Source: JAKVKY01 sp964293585
GTDB lineage: Bacteria; Bacillota; Negativicutes; Acidaminococcales; Acidaminococcaceae
Direction: 5' to 3'
Assembly: GCA_964293585.1 (NCBI GenBank)
Contig: CAXYYS010000007.1
Location: forward strand, 1-64,000
Length of the DNA stretch: 64,000 nt
A model generated the notes under the pieces. It was not told the origin of the DNA. It saw only the letters and a list, made by a program, of their open reading frames with translations, and did no database searches. Position numbers and translations under genes: made by a program. Position 1 is the first letter of the stretch, and each line of letters begins with the position of its first letter. Below, one piece after another: positions 37,900-47,117 of this stretch.

Positions 37900-38748
37900 A
37901 TGCGCAAAAAACTTATCGCCGCCGCCAGTATCTTAACGCTCGCCCTGCCGGCCCTAAGCCAGGCTTGTACCTTATACGGTGCCACCGGTCCTACCTTTGT
38001 GCAGGGAGGCGGCACCCTGGTCAGCAAAAACAGGGACTGGACACCGGCATCCCAAACCTTAAAATATGTAGCCCCAGCCCATGGCTACCGTTATCTGGGG
38101 CTCTTTACCGGTCCTAATTATAAATTTAACGCCGCCGGCGTCAATGAAAAAGGACTCTACGTGGCCATGTCCACCGCCAGTTCCGTTCCCAAAGCAGAAC
38201 GTAGCCAGATTAAAGCCTATAGAAGTCCTGATGGTTTACGTGGCAACGAATATCTGCTCCGGCATACTGCGAATGTCTTAGAGGCTCTCAGCCATACCGA
38301 AATTTTTAAAGAGCCTGTCAACTACATCCTGGCCGATAATCATATGGTAGCTTTTGTAGAAGTGTTTCCGGATGGTACTCATAGCGTGCGTCTGACTACA
38401 AATGGTACTCTCAGTCATACTAACCACTACGTCACCGCAGAAGGTATGCCCTTCAATAAAAAAATTGGTTTGAGCAGCCAGACCAGATATAACCGAATCA
38501 ATACCCTGCTTGGTACTACCACCCAGCCTTTAACTCTGGCTGATTTTATCACTTTTAGCACAGATCAAGATGCCGGCCCTGATAATAGTATTTTCCGTAC
38601 CGGCAGCAAGCCTGAAGGAACCCAGACTCTGGCCAATTTTATTGTCTATCTGCCGCCGGAAGGTTCCCCCACCATTTATGTTAATTATCGTACGGAACCT
38701 GGAGAAAATAATCGGGAAACTTTCGGTCCCAAAGTTTATTCATTTTAA
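37900..38748 (+). CDS. secreted Ntn hydrolase, choloylglycine hydrolase/penicillin acylase-like
   Basis: 282 residues. The signal peptide ends LPALSQA|C, so signal cleavage would expose Cys23 (CTLYGATGP) as the N-terminal nucleophile, as in cysteine Ntn hydrolases. VSKNRDW follows, the conserved Arg/Asp pair of the linear amide C-N hydrolases. Length (about 260 mature) is short for classic bile-salt hydrolases (about 320), so the substrate could be an N-acyl amino acid, acyl-homoserine lactone, peptide amide or bile conjugate. AAAAGGAG precedes the ATG, and the gene is monocistronic with its own terminator. Confidence 0.85.
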   Translation: MRKKLIAAASILTLALPALSQACTLYGATGPTFVQGGGTLVSKNRDWTPASQTLKYVAPAHGYRYLGLFTGPNYKFNAAGVNEKGLYVAMSTASSVPKAERSQIKAYRSPDGLRGNEYLLRHTANVLEALSHTEIFKEPVNYILADNHMVAFVEVFPDGTHSVRLTTNGTLSHTNHYVTAEGMPFNKKIGLSSQTRYNRINTLLGTTTQPLTLADFITFSTDQDAGPDNSIFRTGSKPEGTQTLANFIVYLPPEGSPTIYVNYRTEPGENNRETFGPKVYSF

Positions 38749-38781
38749 TTAAGTCAATTTATTAAAAAAAATATTAGGTCA

Positions 38782-38819
38782 AAAGGAAGTCCGGTAAACA
38801 ACCGGACTTCCTTTTTTTG
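38782..38819. terminator. terminator after the Ntn hydrolase gene
   Basis: Perfect stem AAAGGAAGTCCGGT/ACCGGACTTCCTTT followed by TTTTT on the + strand; it can also serve the convergent ABC gene. Confidence 0.88.
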
Positions 38820-38849
38820 TATATCTGTAATCCTGGTAACAGGAATTTA

Positions 38850-40577
38850 TTATGCCTGTATTTCGGACAGTGTATGGTTTTCCTTGTCCAGGAACAAAAT
38901 CTTTTCGTGGTATTTATCTAACGTGCTCCTATGACCTACGCTGACCATAGTCGTTCCACGGCACTGTTCCTTAATAAGCAGATACACCGCTGCTTCCGTA
39001 GCTTCATCCAAAGCAGAACTGGCTTCATCCAAGAACAGCCATACCGGCTGATAAATCAGGGCCCGTACAAAAGCTAACCGCTGCTGCTCGCCCACACTGA
39101 GCACATGGCTCCAGTCCGCTTCCGTGTATAACTTTTCAAATAGATACCCGATGGCACACTTGGTCATCAGTTCCTGCAGCTCTACATCCGTCCTGGTCTG
39201 AGTACCTGGATAAAGCAGGGCTTCTTTTAATGTGCCCAGAGGCAGATACGGACGCTGGGGAATAAACATCACCCGGTCTGCTTCCGGCATTGCCAGTTCG
39301 CCCTTCACATAAGGCCAGATACCGGCCAGGGCCCGAAGCAGCGTGCTTTTACCGCTGCCGCTGGCGCCTTTAATTAGTACCGCCGGTCCCGGCTTTAGTT
39401 CAAAGTTCATATGCTCCAGCAGCACCCTGCCATCCGGTAAATCAATTTCCATCTCCTGTGCATTCAGGGCATTATCTGTGCCTACACGGCGCCGCAAATC
39501 TTTTTGCGGTTCTTGTGCCTCTACCGCATACATATGCTTGGCGAAACCGGTAAGACGATTAACCACTGCCTGCCATTCCGCTATGGACGAGTACATATCT
39601 ACAAAGTAGGATAAAGATTCTTGTACCCGGCCAAAAGCACTGGAAATCTGCATCAATCCACCCAGGGTTATCTGTCGCGCCAAAAAACGTGGCATAGCCA
39701 CTACGAAAGGGAAAATAATGGCTATCTGGGAATAGCCGCTGTTAATCCAGATCAATTGTTTCTGTTTAGTGATAATCTGCCAGAAATTCTCCAACAATAA
39801 CTTGAAACGATTTTTAAAGATGCCGCCTTCATGTCCTTCGCCGGCATAAAAAGCTACGCTCTCGGCGTTCTCCCTGAGGCGCATCATACTAAAACGGAAA
39901 TCAGCCTCGTAACGTTGCTGCACATAGTTCAGACTGACCAGCTTATTCCCCACCTTATACGTAATCCACGTACCCAGGACGGCGTAAATTAGTGCCACCC
40001 ACACCATGTAGCCGGGAATATGAAACTGAATACCAGCCGCCGTAAAATCCAAAGGTCCGGACAAAACGAAAAGAATGTACACGAAAGAAAGGAAAGTTGT
40101 CAGCGCCTTCAAGATACCGATGCCGAACTTGAGCGTATATTCCACAAACATACGCACGTCCTCGCTGATACGCTGATCAGGGTTATCTGTGCTGGAACTA
40201 AACATGGCCATGCGATAATATGTTTTATTTTTCAGCCATTCATCAATATAGCGATTGGTCAACCAGCGCCGCCAGTTAATAATGAGTACCTGCTGCAGAT
40301 AAAAGGCATACACGGCCAAGATAATATACAGGAATGCCAGCCAGGTAAAATGTATCAGCTCGTGGATGATAACTTCTTTATTATAATTTTGCAGGGCGTC
40401 ATAGAAAGCGTTATTCCACTGGTTCAAAAGCACCAGCATGTACACTACGCCTAAAGTCAAAGCCACGATGACGCCTAAGAGAAAATACGCCTTGCGTTTT
40501 TCCTCTGACTGCCAGTAACTTTTAGTCAGCCACCAGACATCGTGTAAAAATTGTTTGCTATCAGCAAGTTTTTGCAT
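38850..40577 (-). CDS. SbmA/YddA-like ABC transporter, fused membrane and ATPase domains
   Basis: 575 residues. The N-terminal ABC_membrane_2 domain (about 1-330) carries NQWNNAFYDALQNYN and WRRWLTNRYIDEWL, diagnostic of the SbmA/BacA/YddA group. The C-terminal ATPase has Walker A GASGSGKST, a signature reading SVGEQQRLAFVRAL (S-V-G-E in place of LSGGQ, as usual for this group), and Walker B LFLDEASSALDE. It probably works as a homodimer in the inner membrane. ATG 40577 lies behind GGGGG; ATG 40583 is possible. Confidence 0.92.
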   Translation of the reverse strand: MQKLADSKQFLHDVWWLTKSYWQSEEKRKAYFLLGVIVALTLGVVYMLVLLNQWNNAFYDALQNYNKEVIIHELIHFTWLAFLYIILAVYAFYLQQVLIINWRRWLTNRYIDEWLKNKTYYRMAMFSSSTDNPDQRISEDVRMFVEYTLKFGIGILKALTTFLSFVYILFVLSGPLDFTAAGIQFHIPGYMVWVALIYAVLGTWITYKVGNKLVSLNYVQQRYEADFRFSMMRLRENAESVAFYAGEGHEGGIFKNRFKLLLENFWQIITKQKQLIWINSGYSQIAIIFPFVVAMPRFLARQITLGGLMQISSAFGRVQESLSYFVDMYSSIAEWQAVVNRLTGFAKHMYAVEAQEPQKDLRRRVGTDNALNAQEMEIDLPDGRVLLEHMNFELKPGPAVLIKGASGSGKSTLLRALAGIWPYVKGELAMPEADRVMFIPQRPYLPLGTLKEALLYPGTQTRTDVELQELMTKCAIGYLFEKLYTEADWSHVLSVGEQQRLAFVRALIYQPVWLFLDEASSALDEATEAAVYLLIKEQCRGTTMVSVGHRSTLDKYHEKILFLDKENHTLSEIQA

Positions 40578-40684
40578 CGCCATCCCCCGTTTCCTGTATC
40601 TCATGTTATAGTAATTTGTTAAATTTCATCACACATACAATTATTATAATACAAATTGCCCGGGAAATCTGTAAAAAAATAGTA

Positions 40685-40712
40685 ACGCCGATTAAATATT
40701 CTTAACCGGCGT
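40685..40712 (-). terminator. probable terminator of the RND operon
   Basis: Stem ACGCCG/CGGCGT extended by TTAA/TTAA with one mismatch; the minus strand continues ACTATTTTTTTAC. Confidence 0.6.
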
Positions 40713-40735
40713 CTTTGGTAATTAACTTATGTTGT

Positions 40736-43700
40736 TCAATCTTCCGAAATAGTTTCTACTTTAGTTTCTGTAGCTGAAACCACTGGAGGATCTTGCTTAG
40801 GCTTTTTACTGAAAAACTTTTCCACTACTACGAACATGACCGGAATCAGGAACACACCGCATAAAGTGGAGAAGGTCATGCCACCGACAACGGCGTTGCC
40901 CATGCTCACACGGCTGCCGGCACCGGCACCAGTTGCAATAGCTAACGGCAGACAGCCTAAGATGAAGGCAAAGCTGGTCATCAGGATAGGACGAAGACGT
41001 AAATGAGCGGCATTAATGGCTGCAGTCACCACATCCTGTCCCCGTTCCAGGTTCATCTTGGCGTATTCCACAATCAGGATGGCATTCTTAGCTGCCAGGC
41101 CGATTAGCATGATTAGTGCTACCTGCATGTACACATCGTTCTGCTGGCCCCGCAGATACTGGGAGCCAAAGCAGCCCAGGATAGCAGGCGGTACAGACAG
41201 CATAACGGCGATAGGAATGGTCCAGCTTTCATACAGCGCTGCCAGAACCAGGAAGACGAAGACCAGGGAAATAGCATAAATTCTTAAGGACTGGTCGCCC
41301 GCATCCCGTTCATCGCGGCTCTGATCTACCCATTCGTACGTATAACTTGTTGGCAGAACTTCTTTGGCAATTTCTTCCAGAGCGGTCATGGCCTGACCGG
41401 TGGAATAACCTGTAGCCGGTGAACCGGCAATCTTAAAGGCGCTGGCGCCGTTAAACCTGGTCACTACCGGCACCGTTAAATCGAACTGGTTGGTGACCAG
41501 AGCATCCAGAGGAATCATGGATCCGCTGTTAGAACGTACGTAGAACATGTTCATATTGCGCACATCACCGCGGAAAATCTTATCAGCCTGCATAACAACT
41601 TTCCAGGTACGTCCAAAGGCGTTAAAGTCATTGACTTCGCTGCCGCCTAAGAAAGTTTGTAAAGTAGTATAAACACTGGAAACCGGTACATTCAGAGACT
41701 CCGCTTTATTACGGTCCACCGTAAATTTATAAGCCGGCGTAACCGTATTAAATGTAGTATAAATCATACCCAGTTCTTTACGTGTATGAGCTTTTTTCAC
41801 AAACTCCTGGGCATAAGTGTTCATTTGTTCAACACTGTCACCGCCCAAATTCATTACATACAAGCTTAAGGAACCGGTGGAAGAAAGGCCCGGCAGTGAC
41901 GGAGCATTAAAGGCCATCAGGTTCATTTCCGGATACTTGCCAGCAAGACCGTATACCTGAGGAATCAAGCTCTGTACAGAATTCGTACGTTCAGAGAACG
42001 GTTTCATCATGACGCCTACCAAACCGGCACTGGATTTAGTGGAACTGGTTAACATATCAATACCGGACACGGACATGGTATAAGCCACACCCGGGAACTG
42101 TCCTACTTCCTTGGCCAGACGTTCCATTTGATAAATGGCACGGTTGCTGGAAGCACCTTCCGGCAGAGCATAGCTAATCATAAACATACCCTGATCTTCA
42201 TCGGGTACATAACCGGTAGGTGTAATCTTATACACCACGCTAATAAGGGCGCATATAACTACCAGACCCAGAAGTACCAGCTTAGAGTGCTTAATGAATT
42301 TACCTACCAGACTGGTATATTTGCCCAGCATGTTAGCATACCACACGTTAAACTTATAAATAAACTTGTCGATAGGATTCTTTAACTTGGAAGCATCTTC
42401 GCTCACCACGGATTTCTGCGGTTTTAAGAACAAGGCGCACAGAGCCGGCGTCAAAGTTAAGGCGCAGATAGCCGACAGGGCCATAGATACAGAAATAGTA
42501 ATGGCAAACTGTTTATACAACTGGCCCGTAGAACCACCCATAAAAGATACGGGGATAAATACGGCAGCCAGCACGAAAGCAATAGCCACAACCGGGCCGC
42601 TAACCTCGCTCATGGCACGATAAGTTGCTTCCCTAGGTCCCAGACCTGTTTCCTGAATGTGATGTTCCACCGCTTCCACCACGACAATGGCATCATCGAC
42701 CACCAGACCGATGGCCAGAATCATGGCGAACAGGGTCAGAGTATTAACGGTAAAACCTAAAAGTACGAACGAAGCAAAAGTACCGATCAAAGAAACCGGC
42801 ACAGCCAGCATCGGCACCAGCGTAGCCCGCCAGTTACCTAGGAAGATATACACTACCAGTAGTACCAGGACCAGGGCTTCCACGAAAGTATGACCTACCT
42901 TGGTCAGAGATTCTACAATGTATTCCGTATTATCACGAACGACGACTAGTTTCATATCAGCCGGGAAACGGGCTTCGGCTTCTTTGAGCACTTCCCTGAT
43001 CTGCTTAACGCACTCAATGGAGTTAGCATCCGTGGTCAGGCTGACCGGGAAAATAACCGAGGCGCCACCGCTAATTTCACCTAAAGGTGAATCCATACGT
43101 TCGCCTTCGGTAATAGAAGCGATATCTTTCAGCTTTAAGTTTTCACCGTTTTTTGTAGCAATAATAATCTCGCCAAATTCTTCCGGCGTCTTCAAACGGC
43201 CTTTAGCATTGGCGGAATATTTGAATTCCTGAGCATTTTCCGTCGGGCGGGAACCGATAGCGCCTACCGGCGCCTGAATGTTCTGCGCTTTAATAGCCGT
43301 AGAAACATCACTGGCGGTAAGACCTAACTGCGCCATCTTATCCGGGCGCAAGTTCACACGCATAGAATATTCCGGACCATAAGCTTCTACCGAAGAAACA
43401 CCTTTAACACGCTTTACGGCATCTACGAAGTTGGTCAGGGCATAACTCTTCAAGAACATGGAATCGTAAGTATTGTCCGGACTGGTCAAAGCAAAGTACA
43501 TGATGGTTTCCGAAGACTGCTTGGCCGTAGTCACACCATAAGTAGTTACTTCCGTAGGCAGCGAAGGACTGGCCTGAGTCACACGGTTCTGTACTTCTAC
43601 AGAAGCGATGTCCGCGTTCTTGCCTAAGTTAAAAGTTACGTTCAGGGTATAACTGCCGGAGTTAGTGGATGTAGAACGCATATCGCGCATGTTTTCTACA

Positions 43701-43912
43701 CCGTTAACATTCTGCTCGATAGCCTGAGCCACAGATTCTTCCACTGTGGTGGCATCTGCACCTACATAAGTGCTGGACACAGAAATCTGCGGTTTCTGAA
43801 TCTGGGGATACTGGGCGATAGGCAGGCTGAAACCTGCGATAGCGCCTAAAAGGACGATGACAATCGCCAAGACGATAGCAAAGATCGGGCGATCAATAAA
43901 GAAACGAGACAA
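40736..43912 (-). CDS. RND multidrug efflux permease (AcrB/MexB, HAE1 type)
   Basis: 1058 residues, full length for HAE1 pumps. It starts FFIDRPIFAIVLAIVIVLLG. The proton-relay pair Asp406/Asp407 (GLVVDDAIVVVEAVEHH) and Lys942 (AAKNAILIVEYAK) match AcrB Asp407/Asp408/Lys940. Twelve membrane segments and two large periplasmic loops are present. The start is TTG 43912 with AGGAGG 9 bp upstream, 13 bp behind the adaptor gene. The pump implies an outer membrane; no TolC-type channel is encoded in the window. Confidence 0.97.
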   Translation of the reverse strand: MSRFFIDRPIFAIVLAIVIVLLGAIAGFSLPIAQYPQIQKPQISVSSTYVGADATTVEESVAQAIEQNVNGVENMRDMRSTSTNSGSYTLNVTFNLGKNADIASVEVQNRVTQASPSLPTEVTTYGVTTAKQSSETIMYFALTSPDNTYDSMFLKSYALTNFVDAVKRVKGVSSVEAYGPEYSMRVNLRPDKMAQLGLTASDVSTAIKAQNIQAPVGAIGSRPTENAQEFKYSANAKGRLKTPEEFGEIIIATKNGENLKLKDIASITEGERMDSPLGEISGGASVIFPVSLTTDANSIECVKQIREVLKEAEARFPADMKLVVVRDNTEYIVESLTKVGHTFVEALVLVLLVVYIFLGNWRATLVPMLAVPVSLIGTFASFVLLGFTVNTLTLFAMILAIGLVVDDAIVVVEAVEHHIQETGLGPREATYRAMSEVSGPVVAIAFVLAAVFIPVSFMGGSTGQLYKQFAITISVSMALSAICALTLTPALCALFLKPQKSVVSEDASKLKNPIDKFIYKFNVWYANMLGKYTSLVGKFIKHSKLVLLGLVVICALISVVYKITPTGYVPDEDQGMFMISYALPEGASSNRAIYQMERLAKEVGQFPGVAYTMSVSGIDMLTSSTKSSAGLVGVMMKPFSERTNSVQSLIPQVYGLAGKYPEMNLMAFNAPSLPGLSSTGSLSLYVMNLGGDSVEQMNTYAQEFVKKAHTRKELGMIYTTFNTVTPAYKFTVDRNKAESLNVPVSSVYTTLQTFLGGSEVNDFNAFGRTWKVVMQADKIFRGDVRNMNMFYVRSNSGSMIPLDALVTNQFDLTVPVVTRFNGASAFKIAGSPATGYSTGQAMTALEEIAKEVLPTSYTYEWVDQSRDERDAGDQSLRIYAISLVFVFLVLAALYESWTIPIAVMLSVPPAILGCFGSQYLRGQQNDVYMQVALIMLIGLAAKNAILIVEYAKMNLERGQDVVTAAINAAHLRLRPILMTSFAFILGCLPLAIATGAGAGSRVSMGNAVVGGMTFSTLCGVFLIPVMFVVVEKFFSKKPKQDPPVVSATETKVETISED

Positions 43913-43925
43913 TCTCTGTTACCTC

Positions 43926-45083
43926 CTATTTAGACTCACCGGTATCCAGGTCTGCTTCCGTGATGGGCTCAGCTTTCACGCTGGTGCCCTTATTAACTTT
44001 CTGGATACCTTCTACTACGATAGTTTCGTCACCCTTAAGACCGCTTTCAACTAACCACAAGCGGCCTACACGGGCACCTAACTTAACTTCTTTCATATCT
44101 ACTTTATTATCTTTATCTACAGTATAGACAAATTTCTTATACAGCATTTCCTTAACTGATCTCTGCGGAATTAACATAGCACCAACAGTAGTACCGGCAT
44201 TAGCTTCCAGTTTGGCAAACATACCCGGTAAGAGCAGATGGCTGGCATTGGAAAAACGTGCCTTTAAGGTCAAGGTACCGGTGCCGTCACTAACATTGTT
44301 ATCTACCTGCTCAACAATCCCCAGCTCCGGATAAGTGCTGCCATCGGAAAGTTTTAAGGTTAAATTTTCCAGGCTGGCTGCACCTTTATCATTGTGCGAC
44401 TTAGCCAGGCGCAGGTATTCATTTTCAGACATACTGAACTTAACCCGCACCGGATCGATGCTGGTAATAGTAGCCATAGTTGTACTGCCCACGTTGACAA
44501 AGTTACCCACTGCCAGATCGCTGGTATCAATACGGCCGCTGATGGGAGCCACCACATCGGTCTCGCCCAAAGTAATCTGCGCATTCTCCAGCAAAGCCTG
44601 TTTGGCATTAACTGCAGCCTGAGCTTGTTCCGCCGAGGCTACCGCCTGATCATAAACTTGCTTGGAAACAGCATTTTGTGCATACAAAGTTTTGTAGCGC
44701 TGTTCATCCCGCTGTAAACGGATAAGTTCCGACCGGGCGCTGGCAAGATTGGCTTCCGCATTCAAAGCATCTGCCTTGGCCGTACGGGAATCAATGGTAA
44801 ACAACACCTGGCCGGCCGTGACAAAATCGCCGCCGTTAAAATTCTTGCTGGTAATACGGCCGGTGACCTTGCTCATAATGGAAACCTTTTGCTGCGCTTC
44901 CACAAAGCCTGTAAAATCATAAACCGTAGGCGTATCACGTTTAATAACCTGCATGGTCTTAACCGGTACCGTGGTCGCTGCAGCTTGCTTCTTCTGTCCA
45001 CAACCGGCTAAAGCCAATATTCCTGTGACGGCTAGTGCTAAAGCCACACTCTTGCCAATTTTCCCTCTCAACATCCTTAGCAT
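43926..45083 (-). CDS. RND periplasmic adaptor lipoprotein (AcrA/MexA-like)
   Basis: 385 residues with a lipobox (ILALAGC). The family order is visible: membrane-proximal, lipoyl-type (VSIMSKVTGRITSKNFNGGDFVTAGQVLFTID), long coiled coil (about 95-170) and beta-barrel domains. ATG 45083 is decided by GGGGAGG 7 bp upstream. It links the RND permease to an outer-membrane channel. Confidence 0.95.
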   Translation of the reverse strand: MLRMLRGKIGKSVALALAVTGILALAGCGQKKQAAATTVPVKTMQVIKRDTPTVYDFTGFVEAQQKVSIMSKVTGRITSKNFNGGDFVTAGQVLFTIDSRTAKADALNAEANLASARSELIRLQRDEQRYKTLYAQNAVSKQVYDQAVASAEQAQAAVNAKQALLENAQITLGETDVVAPISGRIDTSDLAVGNFVNVGSTTMATITSIDPVRVKFSMSENEYLRLAKSHNDKGAASLENLTLKLSDGSTYPELGIVEQVDNNVSDGTGTLTLKARFSNASHLLLPGMFAKLEANAGTTVGAMLIPQRSVKEMLYKKFVYTVDKDNKVDMKEVKLGARVGRLWLVESGLKGDETIVVEGIQKVNKGTSVKAEPITEADLDTGESK

Positions 45084-45162
45084 AAAGATCCTCCCCAAAA
45101 TATCTGTTACCGGAAACCAGGCCACTTCCCCGGCTTAGCCAGCCGATATAAAATACTTTTTT

Positions 45163-45216
45163 ACTTTCATCATCCTTAGATAGTGGTATTATAGGTTAGA
45201 TAGAGTGAAAGTTCAA
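45163..45216 (-). promoter_or_regulatory. RND operon promoter with embedded repeats
   Basis: Minus strand: TTGAAC (45216-45211) and TATAAT (45193-45188), spacer 17 bp. The + strand octamer TTAGATAG occurs at 45176-45183 and 45196-45203, exactly 20 bp apart and flanking the -10. An inverted pair ACTTTCA/TGAAAGT (45163-45169, 45206-45212) spans the promoter. These suggest a regulator site, probably repressive. Confidence 0.65.
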
Positions 45217-45284
45217 GTGGCCAAAAAGGCGTAAAAACACCTTTTTTTCTTTTACTTCCTCTTATTTTCTCGCCATTTCTTTAT

Positions 45285-45298
45285 TGACTGGCCAGTCA
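45285..45298. promoter_or_regulatory. 14-bp perfect palindrome, TetR-type operator candidate
   Basis: TGACTGGCCAGTCA reads the same on both strands. It lies 69 bp upstream of the RND promoter -35 in a gene-free region. The shape resembles operators of TetR-family efflux repressors; no TetR gene is in the window. The rest of the 45126-45425 gap shows no gene. Confidence 0.55.
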
Positions 45299-45425
45299 TC
45301 TAGTTTGCAAAGTTTTCACAGTTGCGCATTAGCAGGGTCGGACAGGTTTTTTCCGGCACCTTATTGCGAACTGTTTTTCTGTTTGTTAAAGCTGCCTGCC
45401 TAGACAACATACCGGGTATATCTAT

Positions 45426-46883
45426 TTATTTAGAAGCAGGTAACCTTTTATCATTCACAAACTTGACAAGATATCCGGCACCCACACCCACTTCCAGAGG
45501 CTGCCCCTTAGTAAAACTACCATCAGGGTTAAAGACTGCCTTAGGTATTGCCCGCTTCTTGAGTTTAGCTTCCTGTTTCTTAGCGACAACCGCCTTCTTC
45601 TGCAACTTCTGCCTCTCTGCTTTTTCGGCAGGTGTAGGTATAAAGCTGGCCTGGCCGTAACCATCGCCCGTACGGCCTTTCAGGTCGGCCTCCGGCAGGA
45701 TAAAGACAAAAGTACCACCATTATAGTACCAATCTCTAGGCAAATCCTTGATACTGTCCTTAGGTTGCCCAATCAGGTTGAGAAGCGGCAGAAAATCTCT
45801 GTCCCGGTAGTTAAACATCTCTTTGAAAGCAATTTCTTCGCCGGTTTCCATATTAAAGTTGAAAATTTTCTCAGTAATCTGACCCTCACCTTCCTGACGG
45901 AAAGCAATCAGGCTTAAAAGACGTGGTCCCACAAATTCTAAACGGTAAGCTTGCTGACAGTTCTTCTTATCTTCCTTAAGCCAGCTCTGAAGAACATCGT
46001 TAATCTTATTCTGAACTTCCGGAGCACCGGTTACCGCCACTTCAGGATAGGCAACTTCCACACCCTGATGAGCATAACTGCGACTGTAGAGTTGCCAGTT
46101 ACCGGCAGCTGCAGCACTGTTAACCTTGGATTTTTCCAATTTGGATTCGTCACCTGCATCTGTCACATCCAAATGTACTTCCCGCGGCTCCCAGTTTTCT
46201 TTTTCCCGGTTCCAGGTGATATACAGCTGGCCTAACAAGGTCGTGCCGTCCGCATCAAAAATTTTCTGGGTAGACAAAAGCCGCCCATCCACCGGAGTCA
46301 ACGCCACCAGATTCGTAACCTGAGGACGTAAATAAGTTTTTTGCACCTGTCCTTCGGCATCAAAAACATGCAGGCTGTCTTTGTCGCCAACCGCCGCATC
46401 CAAAATTTTTGGAGCACCTTCCAGGTGACAGATTACGCGAAAACGACGACCATCCTGATATTGCGCCGTGGTTGTCACACCAAAATTCTCACTACCACTA
46501 AAGGTTTCCTTGACTTTACCTGGATGAGAAAAGTCTATCACCCGGTAAGCCACATCGGTATCAGCTGCTCCCTGAGCTGCTGCCAGGATTACTTCCTGAT
46601 GTTTATCGGCAGTCGCAAAAGTTTTTAAAAGCGGATAGTAACCGCCGCGAATACTGGGTGTAAAAGCAGTTTTTAATTTACCTTCTTTATCAGAAACCAG
46701 CAACAGTAAATTATGATAATAATTACTACCGCCAGACAACTGATCACCGTACAAAGCCACCGTTTCCTCACTGCCGGTACCTGTCAGGCTGGCTTCCAGC
46801 TCTGCCAGTTTGGCCGCTTCCGCAGGTGTAGCTAAAAGGCAGATACTTAAAAGTCCTGCTAAACCCCACATCTTTTTCTGCAT
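45426..46883 (-). CDS. secreted protein with DUF3298/RsiV-like C-terminal region
   Basis: 485 residues, signal peptide ending ATPAEA. Residues about 30-250 resemble beta-propeller-like or repeat strands without a recognised family. Residues about 275-410 (VEVAYPEVAVTG, INDVLQSW, SLIAFRQEGEG, FNFNMETGEEIAFKEMF, YYNGGTFVFIL) match the DUF4163/DUF3298 pattern seen in RsiV and other exported proteins. A basic helix (about 420-455, Lys/Ala-rich) follows. GAGAGG precedes the ATG. Function unknown. Confidence 0.75.
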   Translation of the reverse strand: MQKKMWGLAGLLSICLLATPAEAAKLAELEASLTGTGSEETVALYGDQLSGGSNYYHNLLLLVSDKEGKLKTAFTPSIRGGYYPLLKTFATADKHQEVILAAAQGAADTDVAYRVIDFSHPGKVKETFSGSENFGVTTTAQYQDGRRFRVICHLEGAPKILDAAVGDKDSLHVFDAEGQVQKTYLRPQVTNLVALTPVDGRLLSTQKIFDADGTTLLGQLYITWNREKENWEPREVHLDVTDAGDESKLEKSKVNSAAAAGNWQLYSRSYAHQGVEVAYPEVAVTGAPEVQNKINDVLQSWLKEDKKNCQQAYRLEFVGPRLLSLIAFRQEGEGQITEKIFNFNMETGEEIAFKEMFNYRDRDFLPLLNLIGQPKDSIKDLPRDWYYNGGTFVFILPEADLKGRTGDGYGQASFIPTPAEKAERQKLQKKAVVAKKQEAKLKKRAIPKAVFNPDGSFTKGQPLEVGVGAGYLVKFVNDKRLPASK

Positions 46884-47031
46884 GATATCCTCTCTTTAAA
46901 TCCTGTAACTACTTATTGCTTTACCTTAAATTTTCCAGTCCCCGCAAGAAAAATAAGACCGGTATTAGTTTATTATATCAGTAATCTTCCTCGTACGAAA
47001 GTCCGTGGCAAAAAATTTCTATACTCCCCAC

Positions 47032-47066
47032 AAAAAAACTGTGTTCCCATAAAGAGAACACAGTTT
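47032..47066 (-). terminator. terminator of the OpuC-type operon
   Basis: Stem AAACTGTGTTC/GAACACAGTTT, then TTTTGTGG on the minus strand, 52 bp past the last transporter gene. Confidence 0.85.
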
Positions 47067-47117
47067 AGCACCTACATCCGGACCATTAGTAGTGATTTTC
47101 CCGTCATGGCCGCTGTT

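Noticed and set aside
45300..45425. Remnant of a TetR gene next to the palindrome
   Set aside because: All frames carry stops and no helix-turn-helix signature can be read.
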